64,000 bases of DNA from positions 20,979,698 through 21,043,697 of the forward strand of contig NC_090134.1 of NCBI RefSeq assembly GCF_040581485.1, given 5' to 3'. The stretch is from Linepithema humile (Eukaryota; Arthropoda; Insecta; Hymenoptera; Formicidae). Shown piece by piece: positions 36,074 through 48,461 of this stretch. How positions within the stretch are numbered: the stretch's first letter is position 1; every line of letters begins with the position of its first letter. Made by a program: the position numbers and the translations under genes. The notes beneath the pieces are model-generated. The model ran no database searches and had not been told where the DNA came from. It saw only the letters and a list, made by a program, of their open reading frames with translations.

Positions 36074-37958
36074 GTCCGATGCGAGCCTATTCGTACGGCT
36101 TTGTTGTGCGAAATGACAAAAGCGTTTTGTTCGACGAGTGCACCTCCCTCTCTCGCGCCACAAGTTTATTATAATGTTCTGTATGTACGTGCCACCGTCT
36201 GACGCCCTCGCTCTATGTCTATCCGCCATTTTCGGAAGGTGACAGATGCGTTTCCTGCCTAGCCAGCCAACAACGAAGATATGCGCGCCTCAGATTCTCG
36301 TGTCTGTAAAGTTAATATCTCTGTTTACGTGTTAAAGCAAAATTGGCGTTTCATTGTACGGAAGTTTCTCTGGCGAAGCATCTGTTAATGTCGGCGCGGT
36401 TTTAAAATACATTTAATATGCTGCTTTGTATTGTTAACTTGAAGATACGTTTAGCATTGAGGACATTTAAATTAACATTAATTAATTATTTAATCAGCGA
36501 TAATTAATTTCTTTCTCGAATTATACATATTATCGATTAGAAATATGATCTGCAGGGAAATAATTCGTAAGATAGCTATTTCACGACATGAAATTTGGCT
36601 GATCTTCTTAGTGCACTAAGAAGAATGGCCTTAGCTAATTTCTCACGGATATCCGACACAATCTGTAGAATTTCCGGCGCAGTTTGGCTGTGTGCCAGCG
36701 AGAACGCCGGAAATGTGGTTAATTAATTACCTTCGACATGCCAGAATTTCACGATGAGACGCTGTCGTTCTCGATTCTCCAACGAAAACTGCGATCGATT
36801 CTACCGTACTTACAAGCGATCCTACGCTAAGTCTTCGAGGAATGGCAGATTATTGTCAGAATTTAATTGGCACGAAAATTGATAACAGGATTTTATATGA
36901 TTCATTTTAGAAATTCCGGCTTATCTTATAATAGCGAATAAGTACGTTTCAATCATTCTGTCTTTATTCGCATAATTTATGACGACACGGTCGAATTCGT
37001 CGATGAGACGACGCATAATTGATAAATTCACGCGCACGAGCTTGGAACTGCCGCACGCGCGTGTACGTGCATGCAACTAACAAGACACTCATCATCGTTT
37101 AGTCTTGCTATTCCGTCTCTCGCTCTCTACGCTCTAGCTCCAGGTATTACGTTATCACGTGTGGTTCATTTGCCAGACGCGACGAGCATTTCTACGAAGG
37201 GTTATCTTATCGTAGCCGCGCGTATCGAGTCGCTCGCATCTATCGGCTCGGTCTTAGCCTGTTACCGGAGACATTCTCTATATTTACGACAACGGATAAA
37301 AGTGGAAGGCGCCATATCGATGGCAAGGATCACGATTACCACCGGTGTTCTTTAAGCCGTTAGTTTATAGGCCCGATCTTCCCGATATAGAATGATATCA
37401 GATGCATATGTTAAAAATTAGAATACGTAACACAGAATACGTCTTCTCTTCCTTTATTTGCCTATCTAAAAAGGCACTACACTTGAAAGCTAAGAAGTGT
37501 ATGTAAAAAAAGGGACTTTAAATTATGTAAAGATTTTAACAAGGGAGTTACGCGATGCAATTTACAGATACGACGTGAAATCTGAGATTTCTGTAAGATG
37601 AAAGATCTATATTATTTCAGGGCAGCCTACTGCGCGCGCTTACAAATTGCTAAGATTTTTTTCTCTCCTTCGGGGACCACCGCGAGCAAATATTTTGCGT
37701 GCCAGCGCCATGCGTGGGCCGTTCAGATCTTAGATTTTAATCTCGCTTTGTTTCACGCCGACAAGGTCACCGTTCGCAAGCGCAACCTCGATTCACCACC
37801 GACTCGTGAACTTTATTTTTAGGTCGAACGTGCCTCGCTACCTTCACCTTCGTGGGCGGGGGGAAAATTGTAGGTTCAAGATCCCATGATAAACTTGTAA
37901 TAAACTTTATGCGCTATCGTGTTTCTTATGCTGTGGGCAATTTCGCTGTAACTGCCAA

Positions 37959-37976
37959 CCGGCCGGCCGGCCGGTC
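37959..37976. repeat. CCGG palindromic run
   Basis: Four successive CCGG/GGCC steps form a self-complementary 18-base run. Related CCGGCCGG blocks occur at about 20600-20620 and 48865-48872. Confidence 0.7.
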
Positions 37977-38905
37977 AGCTTAGCAAATAGTTTCACGGAA
38001 ATGCACGCGCCTCGGGTATCCTCAATTTATTCATCGATGTCACGAATCGAATTGACGCGGTATTCCGAATGCCAGATTATCAGCTCGTTCGTGATGCGCG
38101 GGTATTTGCACGGCGTTATAACCGAAACGTGTTATTCGAGCTCCTGGTACTTTTACGATTTCCTGAGGAAGCGAACTCTGATATGAGCAATAAGAAGCCT
38201 TGACGCTGAAGCGATACTAATTATTTCGGCAGGAAGCACGGCCTCCCGTGCACTGTTTCACATAACGGTACACAAATGAGCGTTGTAATTCTCGTGATTA
38301 CTCCATAATTACCGTCAGCTAACTAATATTATAATCCAGCCGATATTAAAATGGAAATGGCACAGCCAATAATAACAATGTATTAGTGTTGATATGCTCG
38401 CTGACCCAAATACGCACACACAAACGTGCACACATTGTACGATCGCATTTGCGTCGGCACGTTTTCCCGATTCGATAGTATTGCGGATGATCACTTTGCC
38501 ATATTATCTCAATTTATCTCGGTACATGCGGGCATGTTTGCGAACGAGCTTTTTAATCGCTATAATGAAATTTTGTGATCCTGCAATCGGCTTAAGGTAG
38601 AGTCATTGTGTCTGAATGTACGAAAGGAATGTTTTATTTTATTTCGGTCGATTCTTTACAAATCCGACTTGAATGCGGCAGCCGACGCGACGAAAGAAGC
38701 AGTGTTAGCCGTCTCCGAGGAACAAAGTTATCTCGTTTCGCTGCAAATTGCCTGGAGTACGGCGAGTTCGCCCGTAAAGGTACGAAGCAGGCTGGCTCAA
38801 GTGCGCAATGCCGGCGGACACCATCGAGTTACCGCGAATACACTAATCTCAATTCCGTGTAAAGAGAGGATTATGCGGGTTCCCCAATTTTCGGAGCCTT
38901 CAGGC

Positions 38906-38941
38906 TTATATATATAGTATATATATATATAGATATATATA
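38906..38941. repeat. (TA)n microsatellite
   Basis: A run of TA dinucleotides with two interruptions, seen directly. Confidence 0.85.
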
Positions 38942-41900
38942 CCATCTAGTACCGTCGTACTTTTAACCTGCTTATTACCAACTTTTGGACACGTCGTCTG
39001 AAGTGCGACCTCCGTAATTTCCCGACGACATAACGTACGGCCGAAATTTTCTCCGGTGATTACACATGAATCCGGTGAGATGAGTATAATCTCCAAGTAG
39101 TATAGAGTATGTCGGCTCTCTTATCTTCTCAAAAATCTTTTCGCCAGTATTCCACTTTTAATGCTGTGCAGTACATGTATCTTATTTAATATTTAAAATT
39201 TCGTTAAATTTTCACGACATATCTCGTTTAAAACGCTAAAAATGAAATAACATTAACTGTTTATACTCTTATTAACATTATATTATAATTTCCAGTTTTT
39301 AAAAAATTCTGTCAAGGTAGAATTTTTACTTTTCGAGTAAGCTGAACTGAAGGAAATAATTAAATATGACTGAGAAATAAAAAGCAGCGTTTTTACATGG
39401 TCTATAAATTATCCAGAACAATCGTTTTAAAGGCTGGCAGATGAATATCAAACAGACGTTCTAGTACATTGTCTGTCTCTTTAATCTGTACATCTGTCAT
39501 GGAAAATTCAGATATTTGTGGTGTATCTACTGGCGTATTTAGAGGAGGAAATGCGTGCTGGTTGAATGGTAATTAATATTAACGTGCGACCGCAACATAG
39601 CGCGCGAGTTCGGCAAACCAACCTGGGAAGCAACCCTATTGTAACAGAATATCTCTCTCTATGTAGACACTATACTACATAGCTCTTTATCTGTGAATGT
39701 ATATCTGTCTTTTCACCGCGGCTCGTTATTTGAGTATTTGTCTGATCTAACACTTGAATGAAATCGAATCAGGCGCGCCATTTGATTCCGCATTCTGCTA
39801 ATGCAGGCTTTATTATGCTCCCAATTAACACAAATGTCTGTAATTAGTAGCGCGACTTAGATTAAATGATTGCGTTGCTTACATGCAATTGCATTAATTA
39901 CATGCAATTTACTCTATTCAGGCATTAGGCATTAGGTGACATCACAATTTTTTTTTTTTTATGATCGACAATCTAACGCTCACGCTAAATTTTTCGGACA
40001 CTCGAACTTTCTTCCTATAAGTCGATATTTGCAAAGTGAATTGCGAGTGAAACGGTTCTCACCGGGATTTCGATTTGGTAAGATACTCAATCGTCAAAGA
40101 TCGTCAAAGTTGTCATTCCGCTTAACTCTCGGTTTGTAACTCTAAGTTCAGTCATCGCGAACGGACTTGCTTTCACACGTAATGACGAAGTCCGAGCGTA
40201 GCCATTTGCTCTATAGCCCTCTAGGTACATACTCGAGAGCTCTTGTAGGCACTTCGTCGAAGTCTCCGCAAATATGATTTCATGGTCTAAAGTCGCTCCG
40301 CAAACGACCACTTCATCAAGAAATTACGCGTAGGTAGTTTCTCCTGCAGCTGCGAACTGGCGTGGTAAACTGAGAGATATAGAAGAACACATCGTGCGAT
40401 TCTCTGAAGTTTATTTCAATACGATTATCCCGTGAACGTCGCATCACGCAACACGTGCCGTTTTGAATTATAATGACACGTTTGCATACATGCATTTTTA
40501 AATAGACATTTTAAGCTACAAGTTAGTAAAATTAAAGTGACATATAAATCTAAAATGTAAAATTACGGAGGATAGCGACGTGTAGTATTAAAAAGAAAAA
40601 AAAAAAGGAAAAAATTTTCAGAGCGCCTTGAGCCAAAAACCTAGTATATTCACACTGCAAGTTGGTTTAGTGTACGCTCAAAAAAGCTCTCGCAGCACGT
40701 TGGGGAAGAATTGTTAGCTGCCCAGACGCCGATTTAATGTCTGCTTGAACTAGTATAGCCTCATTAAGGCTTACGTATACTCTCGGTCTCTCAGATAAGA
40801 AAAACGGAAGAGGGAGACAACGAGATCGTTTCTTGTAAAAGCACTACCGCGTACTTTCGCTCGTTTCTGAAAGCAGGAAACGGAGATAGTAATCACCAAC
40901 GTTGTTTTCTGTAATACTTTTCCTTAACGACGAAAAATACTAAAGATTCACTTTGGTTCGCGCATGAATTACGCAATAATATCAATTTATATCAGATTTT
41001 TCGTTGACTCTCTCGGGTCAGTCTATTTTTCTTACGAAGGTAAAAAAAAAACTTGCGCATATATTACAAATTATACTCACTCAATGACCATTAATTCGAT
41101 AACGTTTGCGTCTACCTCTAATTAAACGAAGTTTTTTATCCGTAGCGCTTATTTACTTAATTAGTCGCGCACTTGCTTGATTTTCTACTGTATTTGACGC
41201 TATTGATAATTCCGCACAGTAACAAATAGAACATTATCGGCAATTGCAGAATTTCGACCTACATTTAAAAATCCACGTATTAATTGAGACGATTTTAACA
41301 CGTATTTCATACATTAATGTCAGTTCCATATGCGACACGCGTATTATAAAGCAGTATTTTCGTTGATACAATTTCAACTATTAACTATTCTTATCAATAC
41401 TTTCTCTGATGGGTATAAATGACCGCCGCCTGTTCGTGTCGGAGTAAAATTTTCGCGCTGACGCTTCGTCATTGCTAATTCCTTATCTGAAAGGACGTTA
41501 CCGCGCTTACGTGGCGGAGATTTAGTAACGCCGCGGCGAACGGCGCCGCATTGCTACTTGTGACGAATGAGGCGTGTTACGCGCTAGACATAGGATTTGC
41601 ATTGCAAAAGCGGCGCGTATTCGCGCGAGGCACGATCAGTGACTGTCTCGTGTCTCGAAGCGCCATAAGTCGTCTGGAGTTTCTGTTCTCGCGTGATGTT
41701 TCTCGCCGTCTCTACGTGCCGGTAAATAATTACGGAGCACCGGACGGGCTTACAATGGGACCGTAACAGCTGCCTCGTCGCTTTCTTTCCTTCCTCTCGT
41801 GCTTTCCCCGTCGCCCAGTTTCATCTTTATATGGCTCTTAATCCCGTTATTAATGCTTAACCCTTTGCGGTTTAAATTAATTTTCATAAATAAACCGGCA

Positions 41901-44368
41901 CTAAACTGCTCCGTCTTTATTTTAATCCTGTCAACGTAACATAATACAAGAAACAATTTACATTATGGTGAATTTCATTGGGATTTCAAAATTATAGTCT
42001 GGCAATTATAATCATGTTCGGTTATATATTTGGAAAATTATGTGGCAGATTGCTGCAAAGCAATTCGAATTTATTTAGACATAGATTTATAAAAATTGAA
42101 AAACGTGAAGTCATATTTATAAAATAGTTTTGGATTGATATTGTGATATTGATTATTCTTATCTTTCAATAGAAAACTTTTTCTTTACTTTTTATATAGA
42201 TTATAAGTATGTTTGAAAATTATGATAAAAAAATATGTGAGTAAAAGGATGTAGTGAAAAGCGTATAAAAAAACGAATAATAAAAAAACATATAAATAAA
42301 AGAACCTATAATGAATATTCAACTGTAACAAACATGAAAAAGGAAGTAATTTTCAGTTGACTATCTGTCTGTCTGTTCTTACTGGAGAGGATGTATTGTC
42401 ACGCAAAGCTTGTGCTATACCAGACAGACAGGCTTTCATTCCTACGAGTTGCTTGTTTCATCTCCAGAAATTCAAGAAAGCTCAGGCTATTTCAAATTGC
42501 GAAAGCTGCATGCACTACTTCGTCGGAGCTCAAAGGAAGAATGTACCGTAACAGTCTTCTGAAATATTTATCTTGAGATCGTACAAAAGCGAGAAAATAC
42601 AGCGACCGATTTTTTTCGTAAATGTTACATGAGGATTACGGAGTGAATAAGAGAAGTGCACTTTGCCTAACCAACTGTTCAATGAAAATAAACAGATATT
42701 CTCTGTCTTTCTGAAATTCAATTTTTGCGGTGGTTTGCTCTCAAGAATACACACTGTAAGCAATAATGCTACAATCACAATGGCCCAGCGAATCCTTTCA
42801 GTATGTAGTCATTGAATGTCGGTTAGATTACCAGCAATCCTGTGTTTATCGATCCAAGGAATTATCGAGTCACCGCAGGTGCAAACATCTCGACTTACGG
42901 TAATTAATCACACGGTGTCCGATCTAATTATAGCGTGCATCGGCGATGACACGAGATTCTATTGCCTTTGACACTCAGTAATACCAATTTTGCCATTCAC
43001 GGATATCGCCATTAAAATGAAATTAATTCGAACAATGCACGAAAGGCACAAAAAGTTGAAATATTTTTTCATAGCATTCGCAGTTGTAATATTTCTATTA
43101 TTTTGTAGGCGAATATTCATTTTAATGAACGGTATTGCAATAATTTCAATTAACATTTCATTAATTTTATTTTCTGTTCAAAACATGTTGGCGAAAGGAA
43201 AAATATTCAAACTCTACATTTGATATTACATTTTTGGCTCAGGTTGCGCATCTTTAATATAATAAAATTTATTGTCTCTCGAAAATATATAACGTGGAAA
43301 TTGATTCCACGTTCATTGTATTGAATTGAAGGAATGGTTTCGTAGCATCTGCAATGCCAAGGCTATAGATCACGACGTCTTTGTTAGTATTCTCGTTACC
43401 CTCGCGAAACGTGAATAATCCTCAGGGCGCATAAAACGACGACCAATTATCACACCAATTACCTAACCGGTTTCTGTTTCCATGTGTGTTCGCCCGCGTG
43501 AAAGATACAGAATCGTTGCGCTTTGATAGCGGTGTTAATTAAACAAGAGAAGGCCGCGTGAATTCACATACAACGGCAGAATTCGCAGCGAATTCCCATG
43601 GAAACGCTGCCGCCTGTGGCGTCGATCGGTCGACACTAACAATGCTCGGTGGTCCCCTACGTACATACATCGGTTTGCTGCAAACTATGTTCCGTATATG
43701 GACGGGTCCGCTACCCGCAGCGACCGAATGGACGACGTACGGATTGATAGCTGCTTGTTTGTCGGTAATGCGTCGTGTTACTCAAAATTTACACGGAACG
43801 CGATCAGAGCCATTTAACCATATATCACGCCGGTCAGGTGGGACTATTAGCATGAATTTTCGCGTCGCGATCATTCGCAGATATGTAAATCTTGAAGGAA
43901 TAAGGAGTTACCGTGACTTTTGCCTTCCTTTCTCCTCGGTGAGCGCGAGTCTGCAAAAACCGAGAGTGAAACCGTGGCGAATCTGCAGCGTCTCGCGCGC
44001 CGCTCGGTTACGCCTCGGTTGATTATCGCGATTCGTTCGATATGTAACGACGTAATGATGGCGTTGCAGCAACGCGAGATTGCACGTTCGGGCATCAGCG
44101 TGCGCTTAGAGGCGAGACCGACTTAAAGGGGAAACGTAAATCGCCATTACGTGGCCGGCATGCGATCCGTTCTGCATCCACGGGCGTCGGGTGCCCCGAG
44201 TCCGAACTTACACACATATGTGCGTCCATTATGCGAACGTATCTAGCCGTGTGCCCGTGCAAAGTGGATATTCCATGGTTTATGCGAGCAGGTGGAACGT
44301 GCGCTCTCTCGCCCGCGTAGCCGCGCACTGCATCCACATCTTTGGCTCTCCTCTCTTGGTATCCGTTC

Positions 44369-44428
44369 GGTAGGTAGGTAGGTAGGTAGGTAGGTAGGTA
44401 GGTAGGTAGGTAGATAGCTAGCTAGGTA
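44369..44428. repeat. (GTAG)n tetranucleotide array
   Basis: About eleven GGTA units, degenerating at the right end into TAGATAGCTAGC. On the minus strand it reads as a run of Pro-Thr-Tyr-Leu, an artefact of the repeat. Confidence 0.9.
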
Positions 44429-45887
44429 CGATGCGGCGTGACCCGCGTCGTGTATTACGTATGTGGTGTCAGTGGATGCAGCATTCTGGTATCCTTCTTC
44501 GTGCCCAACCCCCGTGTAACGTGTACATGCACGTTCGGGGCCCGGGGTAGGGAGGGGCAGGTGGGAAGCCACCGATATAATGGAGTCCGACGTGAACGGA
44601 TCTCCGGGGGTTCTCTGACCTTCCCCTTCGTGGGGTCACATGACGCTCTCGGCAACCATGTTATTCGGTTTAGACTGTTGGCTAGTCGCTGGCGCGCTCG
44701 CCGTCGTTTCTCCTCTCTCGTACTCTCCCGACCTCGTGTCCGAGAGGATTACGACGCTCGCCGCGCGGCCTTCCGGCGATTTTATACCAACAAAAACTGG
44801 TGGCTCCGTTCTTTGTCGCCGCTACGCCGAATGTTCGTTAACGTTGCAAAAAGGTGTGGTGGCGACGACGACGTGCCACGCTGCAACTCTCCCGCTCGCT
44901 CTGTGCGTCGCAATTACAATCCGACGATCGCCGCACATTTACATTGCGTTGCTATCGCGGCAACTTTGTCCAAACACAAATTATTCATTGTCGTTGCAGC
45001 AGGAAGCGACTCTCGGACGGAATTCGAAATTACATGTTAAATCAGGAAGGAGTATTCTGGCAGATAATATGCAAATGCCGCCGCCTCCCCTACATCAATA
45101 CACGGAAAATTTATTACCGACGGATTTCGCCGACATATAGCCATTGATTCCACTGTTACTGCGACTGACGATTATACTTGTTTTAATTTATAATAAAATA
45201 ATCGTGCTCATTGCCATTTGACGCTCGCGTTTTGAATCTCGTTCGTTTCGGCAAACACGAGACCAGAAGTCGGACAACAACTTTTCGCGCTAGACGTTCG
45301 ATCAGAATGTCAGGCATTGTTTCCGATATTTACGACCCACGTTTGGACTCGCGCGTCTAAATCAAACTAGTGGATTGTACCAATCCGACGCGTGATACGG
45401 CGTGGCCTCAGCACAGGCGTGAGCCCTTCGACGGAGAGGCTTACGCTTAATCAAGTCGCATGTAATGTGCGGGTTCTCGGGCGAACACGAGCGGTGCCGC
45501 TTTAACTAGGCATGAACCTTGGGCTTACCCTTGAGATTGTAATTCTATCTCGTCACGGATCGGTTGCCCCATATGTCACCTTAGCCCTCTCGGCACACCG
45601 TTGTACCGACTCTTTCCACCATCTTACCCTCTAGCATGCGAGATCTTAACAATACGAATCACGGCTTGATATTCTTGCAATAGGAAAGTCGTTCGACGTC
45701 TAAAGGTTAAGAAAGCTCCGAAGAGTAATTGTAAAATGTTTCATTCGCGACGATTATTAATAGACGCTTGTGAACATTTTATCGCGCGATGAAAATACCT
45801 CGTGATTATTATTAGACAATTTTGTTTTTAGCCTTTATTAAAAATTGATGCGCAACCGGACGTTATATATTTGTTATTCCGGGCAGG

Positions 45888-45909
45888 GAGAGAGAGAGAG
45901 AGAGAGAGT
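45888..45909. repeat. (AG)n microsatellite
   Basis: About ten AG units, seen directly. Confidence 0.85.
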
Positions 45910-46761
45910 GCGCTGTCACGTTTTCTAAAGGATCTTTTAATATTGCGCTTGCAATTACGCGAACAAAGGCGCTTTGCGCGCTCACGTAAAGAATGGCGCG
46001 AGATCGAGTTGCTCTTCAGTTTCTTGTAATGTGCTTACACTGGGTGTACGTACGCGAATACATGCGTACAGACAGTATATAGGTATACTATACGACGCAC
46101 CGCTGCTTGTTGCTAGTAATTCCGGCGATATCGTGCCGTACCTTCGCGTTCGCCGCATAGTATTATGAGGACTAGACTAATACGGCATTCCAGCGGTATC
46201 TCCGCGCGCCACGAAAGGGTAGAATTGAAATAGAAATCCCGGAACTCGTAATCACATCGACGCTTATTCGCGTGTTTCGTAGAAAGGCTACAAAATACAT
46301 TAGAATATCGATAGGTATATCGTATGTTTTCAATTCGCGGCTCTCTTTACAATCTCCGTTAGTTCTTGAAAGCGGAAATGCCGTTATCATAAGTAACGAG
46401 AATAGCTTATCCGAGAGAATAACTTATCAAATAATCTAATCGGATTTTTCTCATAAACACGATTTGATTAAAAGTGAAGTTATATTTAGAGTAAGACTAT
46501 TCGCATTAATTAAATTATGAATTCTAAAAGATACAAATTTTTTAAATGTCAAGAGATTTTTCAACGTGCTAAAAAATTACTGCTTATTAAATTTACAAAT
46601 TTACATAATTTCTACGCTTTTTATAATTTTGTTCACTGTACATTCTTTTGGTGTAACTGCGCTCTTCGACCGTCCGGGATCGGGCCGTCACGCTCGACGG
46701 AGCGAAGAAATGCACGCGCCTCATTGATTTATTTATTATCGAGCGCGCGACACTGACGCTC

Positions 46762-46804
46762 GCTCTTTCTCTTTCTCTCTCTCTCTCTCTCGCGCGCGCG
46801 CGTG
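46762..46804. repeat. Compound (CT)n(CG)n microsatellite
   Basis: A CT run passes directly into six CG units. Alternating CG of this length can adopt Z-DNA and is uncommon. Confidence 0.85.
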
Positions 46805-48434
46805 TAAGCGGTTCATTCGGAGAATTTTAATTGCCTAGATAAAACTGTCGTAAAGTTCCGCGCATGTCAGCCGTGTCCATAGAGACGCATACAAACGCAC
46901 TCAGAAAGACAAAGCGTCAACACGTGCGGGCGGTGCACGCGCGTGCTCGTTCACTCGCTTGTTCGCCGTTGCATTCGTCTTCCGGGTTTGTTCTGCGAGT
47001 ACAGCAGCTGCGGGGGCTACATTCGCCGCGCCGCTCTGAAATCATAAAACCTTATTACGACGGATTTCTGCGCGCGGCTTCCTATACGCGTCCCTTTGTC
47101 GCGCGAACACACTGGCGCGGTTAACGAGCTCTACGAGGGTTAATGTGACTCGGCGGACGTTTTGGGTAGAGCGAGTTTTGCCCGTGCATGCATTTTTCCC
47201 ACGTATCTTCGCGAGGGAGCGAGGACGCGATGATTGCACGTGGTATGTGCGAAATTAATGATGCCGCGCAATTGGGCGTGATTAATCGCGGAATTATAAT
47301 GGTCATGATAATTAATATTGCGAGTCTCGTACGTGATAATCGATCGCGTCAAGCTATGAAACTGCGACTGGAATGAATAGCACTGACGTGGCAATCAGAT
47401 TTGTTTTACACGAGCGGAGAGGCATTGACGCGGTAATTCAAATATACACGATCGTCCCACATTATGGCAGCATCAATTAAATCGCCCGTCGAAATTATGA
47501 TAGAAATAACTAAAGGTTAAACCATATCGCATTTCTTGTAATGACTCTTCGATTATCGAAGGCAGGCAGATGAAATTTACAATTAATTAATTGATCAAGC
47601 AAGCTGATTATTTTCTCTTGTTACTCGGATTATTTTGCTTTTATTTTCTTTTGTGGAAAGCATAAACAAATGTATCAGCATTTCATTACGAATTAAATTG
47701 ATTAGTTTTAATCAATACTATACATTATTAATTATGGCGATATTCTTAATATTGAACAATTTCTCGCGGAAAAGATAAATCCAGCGATAAGTATTTTTAG
47801 GTGATATGAACTTTCTCTACATTCTTTGTTATGTTATTTAGCATGTTGATCAGCAAGGGAGAATGTTATTTTCATACTAAATGTTAGCACACATATAGCC
47901 ATCTTTTGTGTAATGTTATAGTTGATCATAATTAGTCGCGATGCGCTCTAATACGAAGAAGGCTATAGATGAAATTTATTCAACTCGACTTCCGCAATGT
48001 CAATGAAATCGCGGCGGCTTAACGGCGCGAGTGTGCCATGTAGTTATTCGGATTTTTCTTTGACCACTCATTAATTATGCAATGTCTGCCCCCGTCACCT
48101 ACCCACCTAGAGCTGTGAGGATCGAGGTAATCGCTTGGCCTTAATCGTATGACCGATCGATCACCGTCGATCGACCGGCGGTGAGAAGAAATTGTAGGAG
48201 GAGAGAAAGAGAGAAGATGGCAGTGAACTTTGGCTTAGTGGGGCCGCAAATCTACTTTTCAAGCAAACTAGCCAATGCTAGTAATTTTATATTTCAGCAA
48301 ACGGTATATTTAAAGTGCTCGGATACTTGCGGACTACGGTAATCGAATAATCGTGCAACCACGTTCTCCATCACTGTACACTCGGACGATTAAGAAGGCA
48401 ATAGCAATCGATTCACTTGGTAATCCCAATTTGT

Positions 48435-48461
48435 AGTATATATATATATAGAGATATATAT
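48435..48461. repeat. (TA)n microsatellite
   Basis: TA run with a central GAGA interruption, similar in layout to 38906-38941. Confidence 0.8.

Noticed and set aside
41413..41419. TATAAAT promoter-like motif
   Set aside because: No initiator at the right distance and no exon downstream.
43558..44022. 154-codon + strand frame
   Set aside because: Begins at a non-ATG codon (GTG), has no recognisable family and low-specificity composition.
44438..45040. 200-codon + strand frame
   Set aside because: Lies in CG-rich sequence with long overlapping frames in other phases; no recognisable domain.
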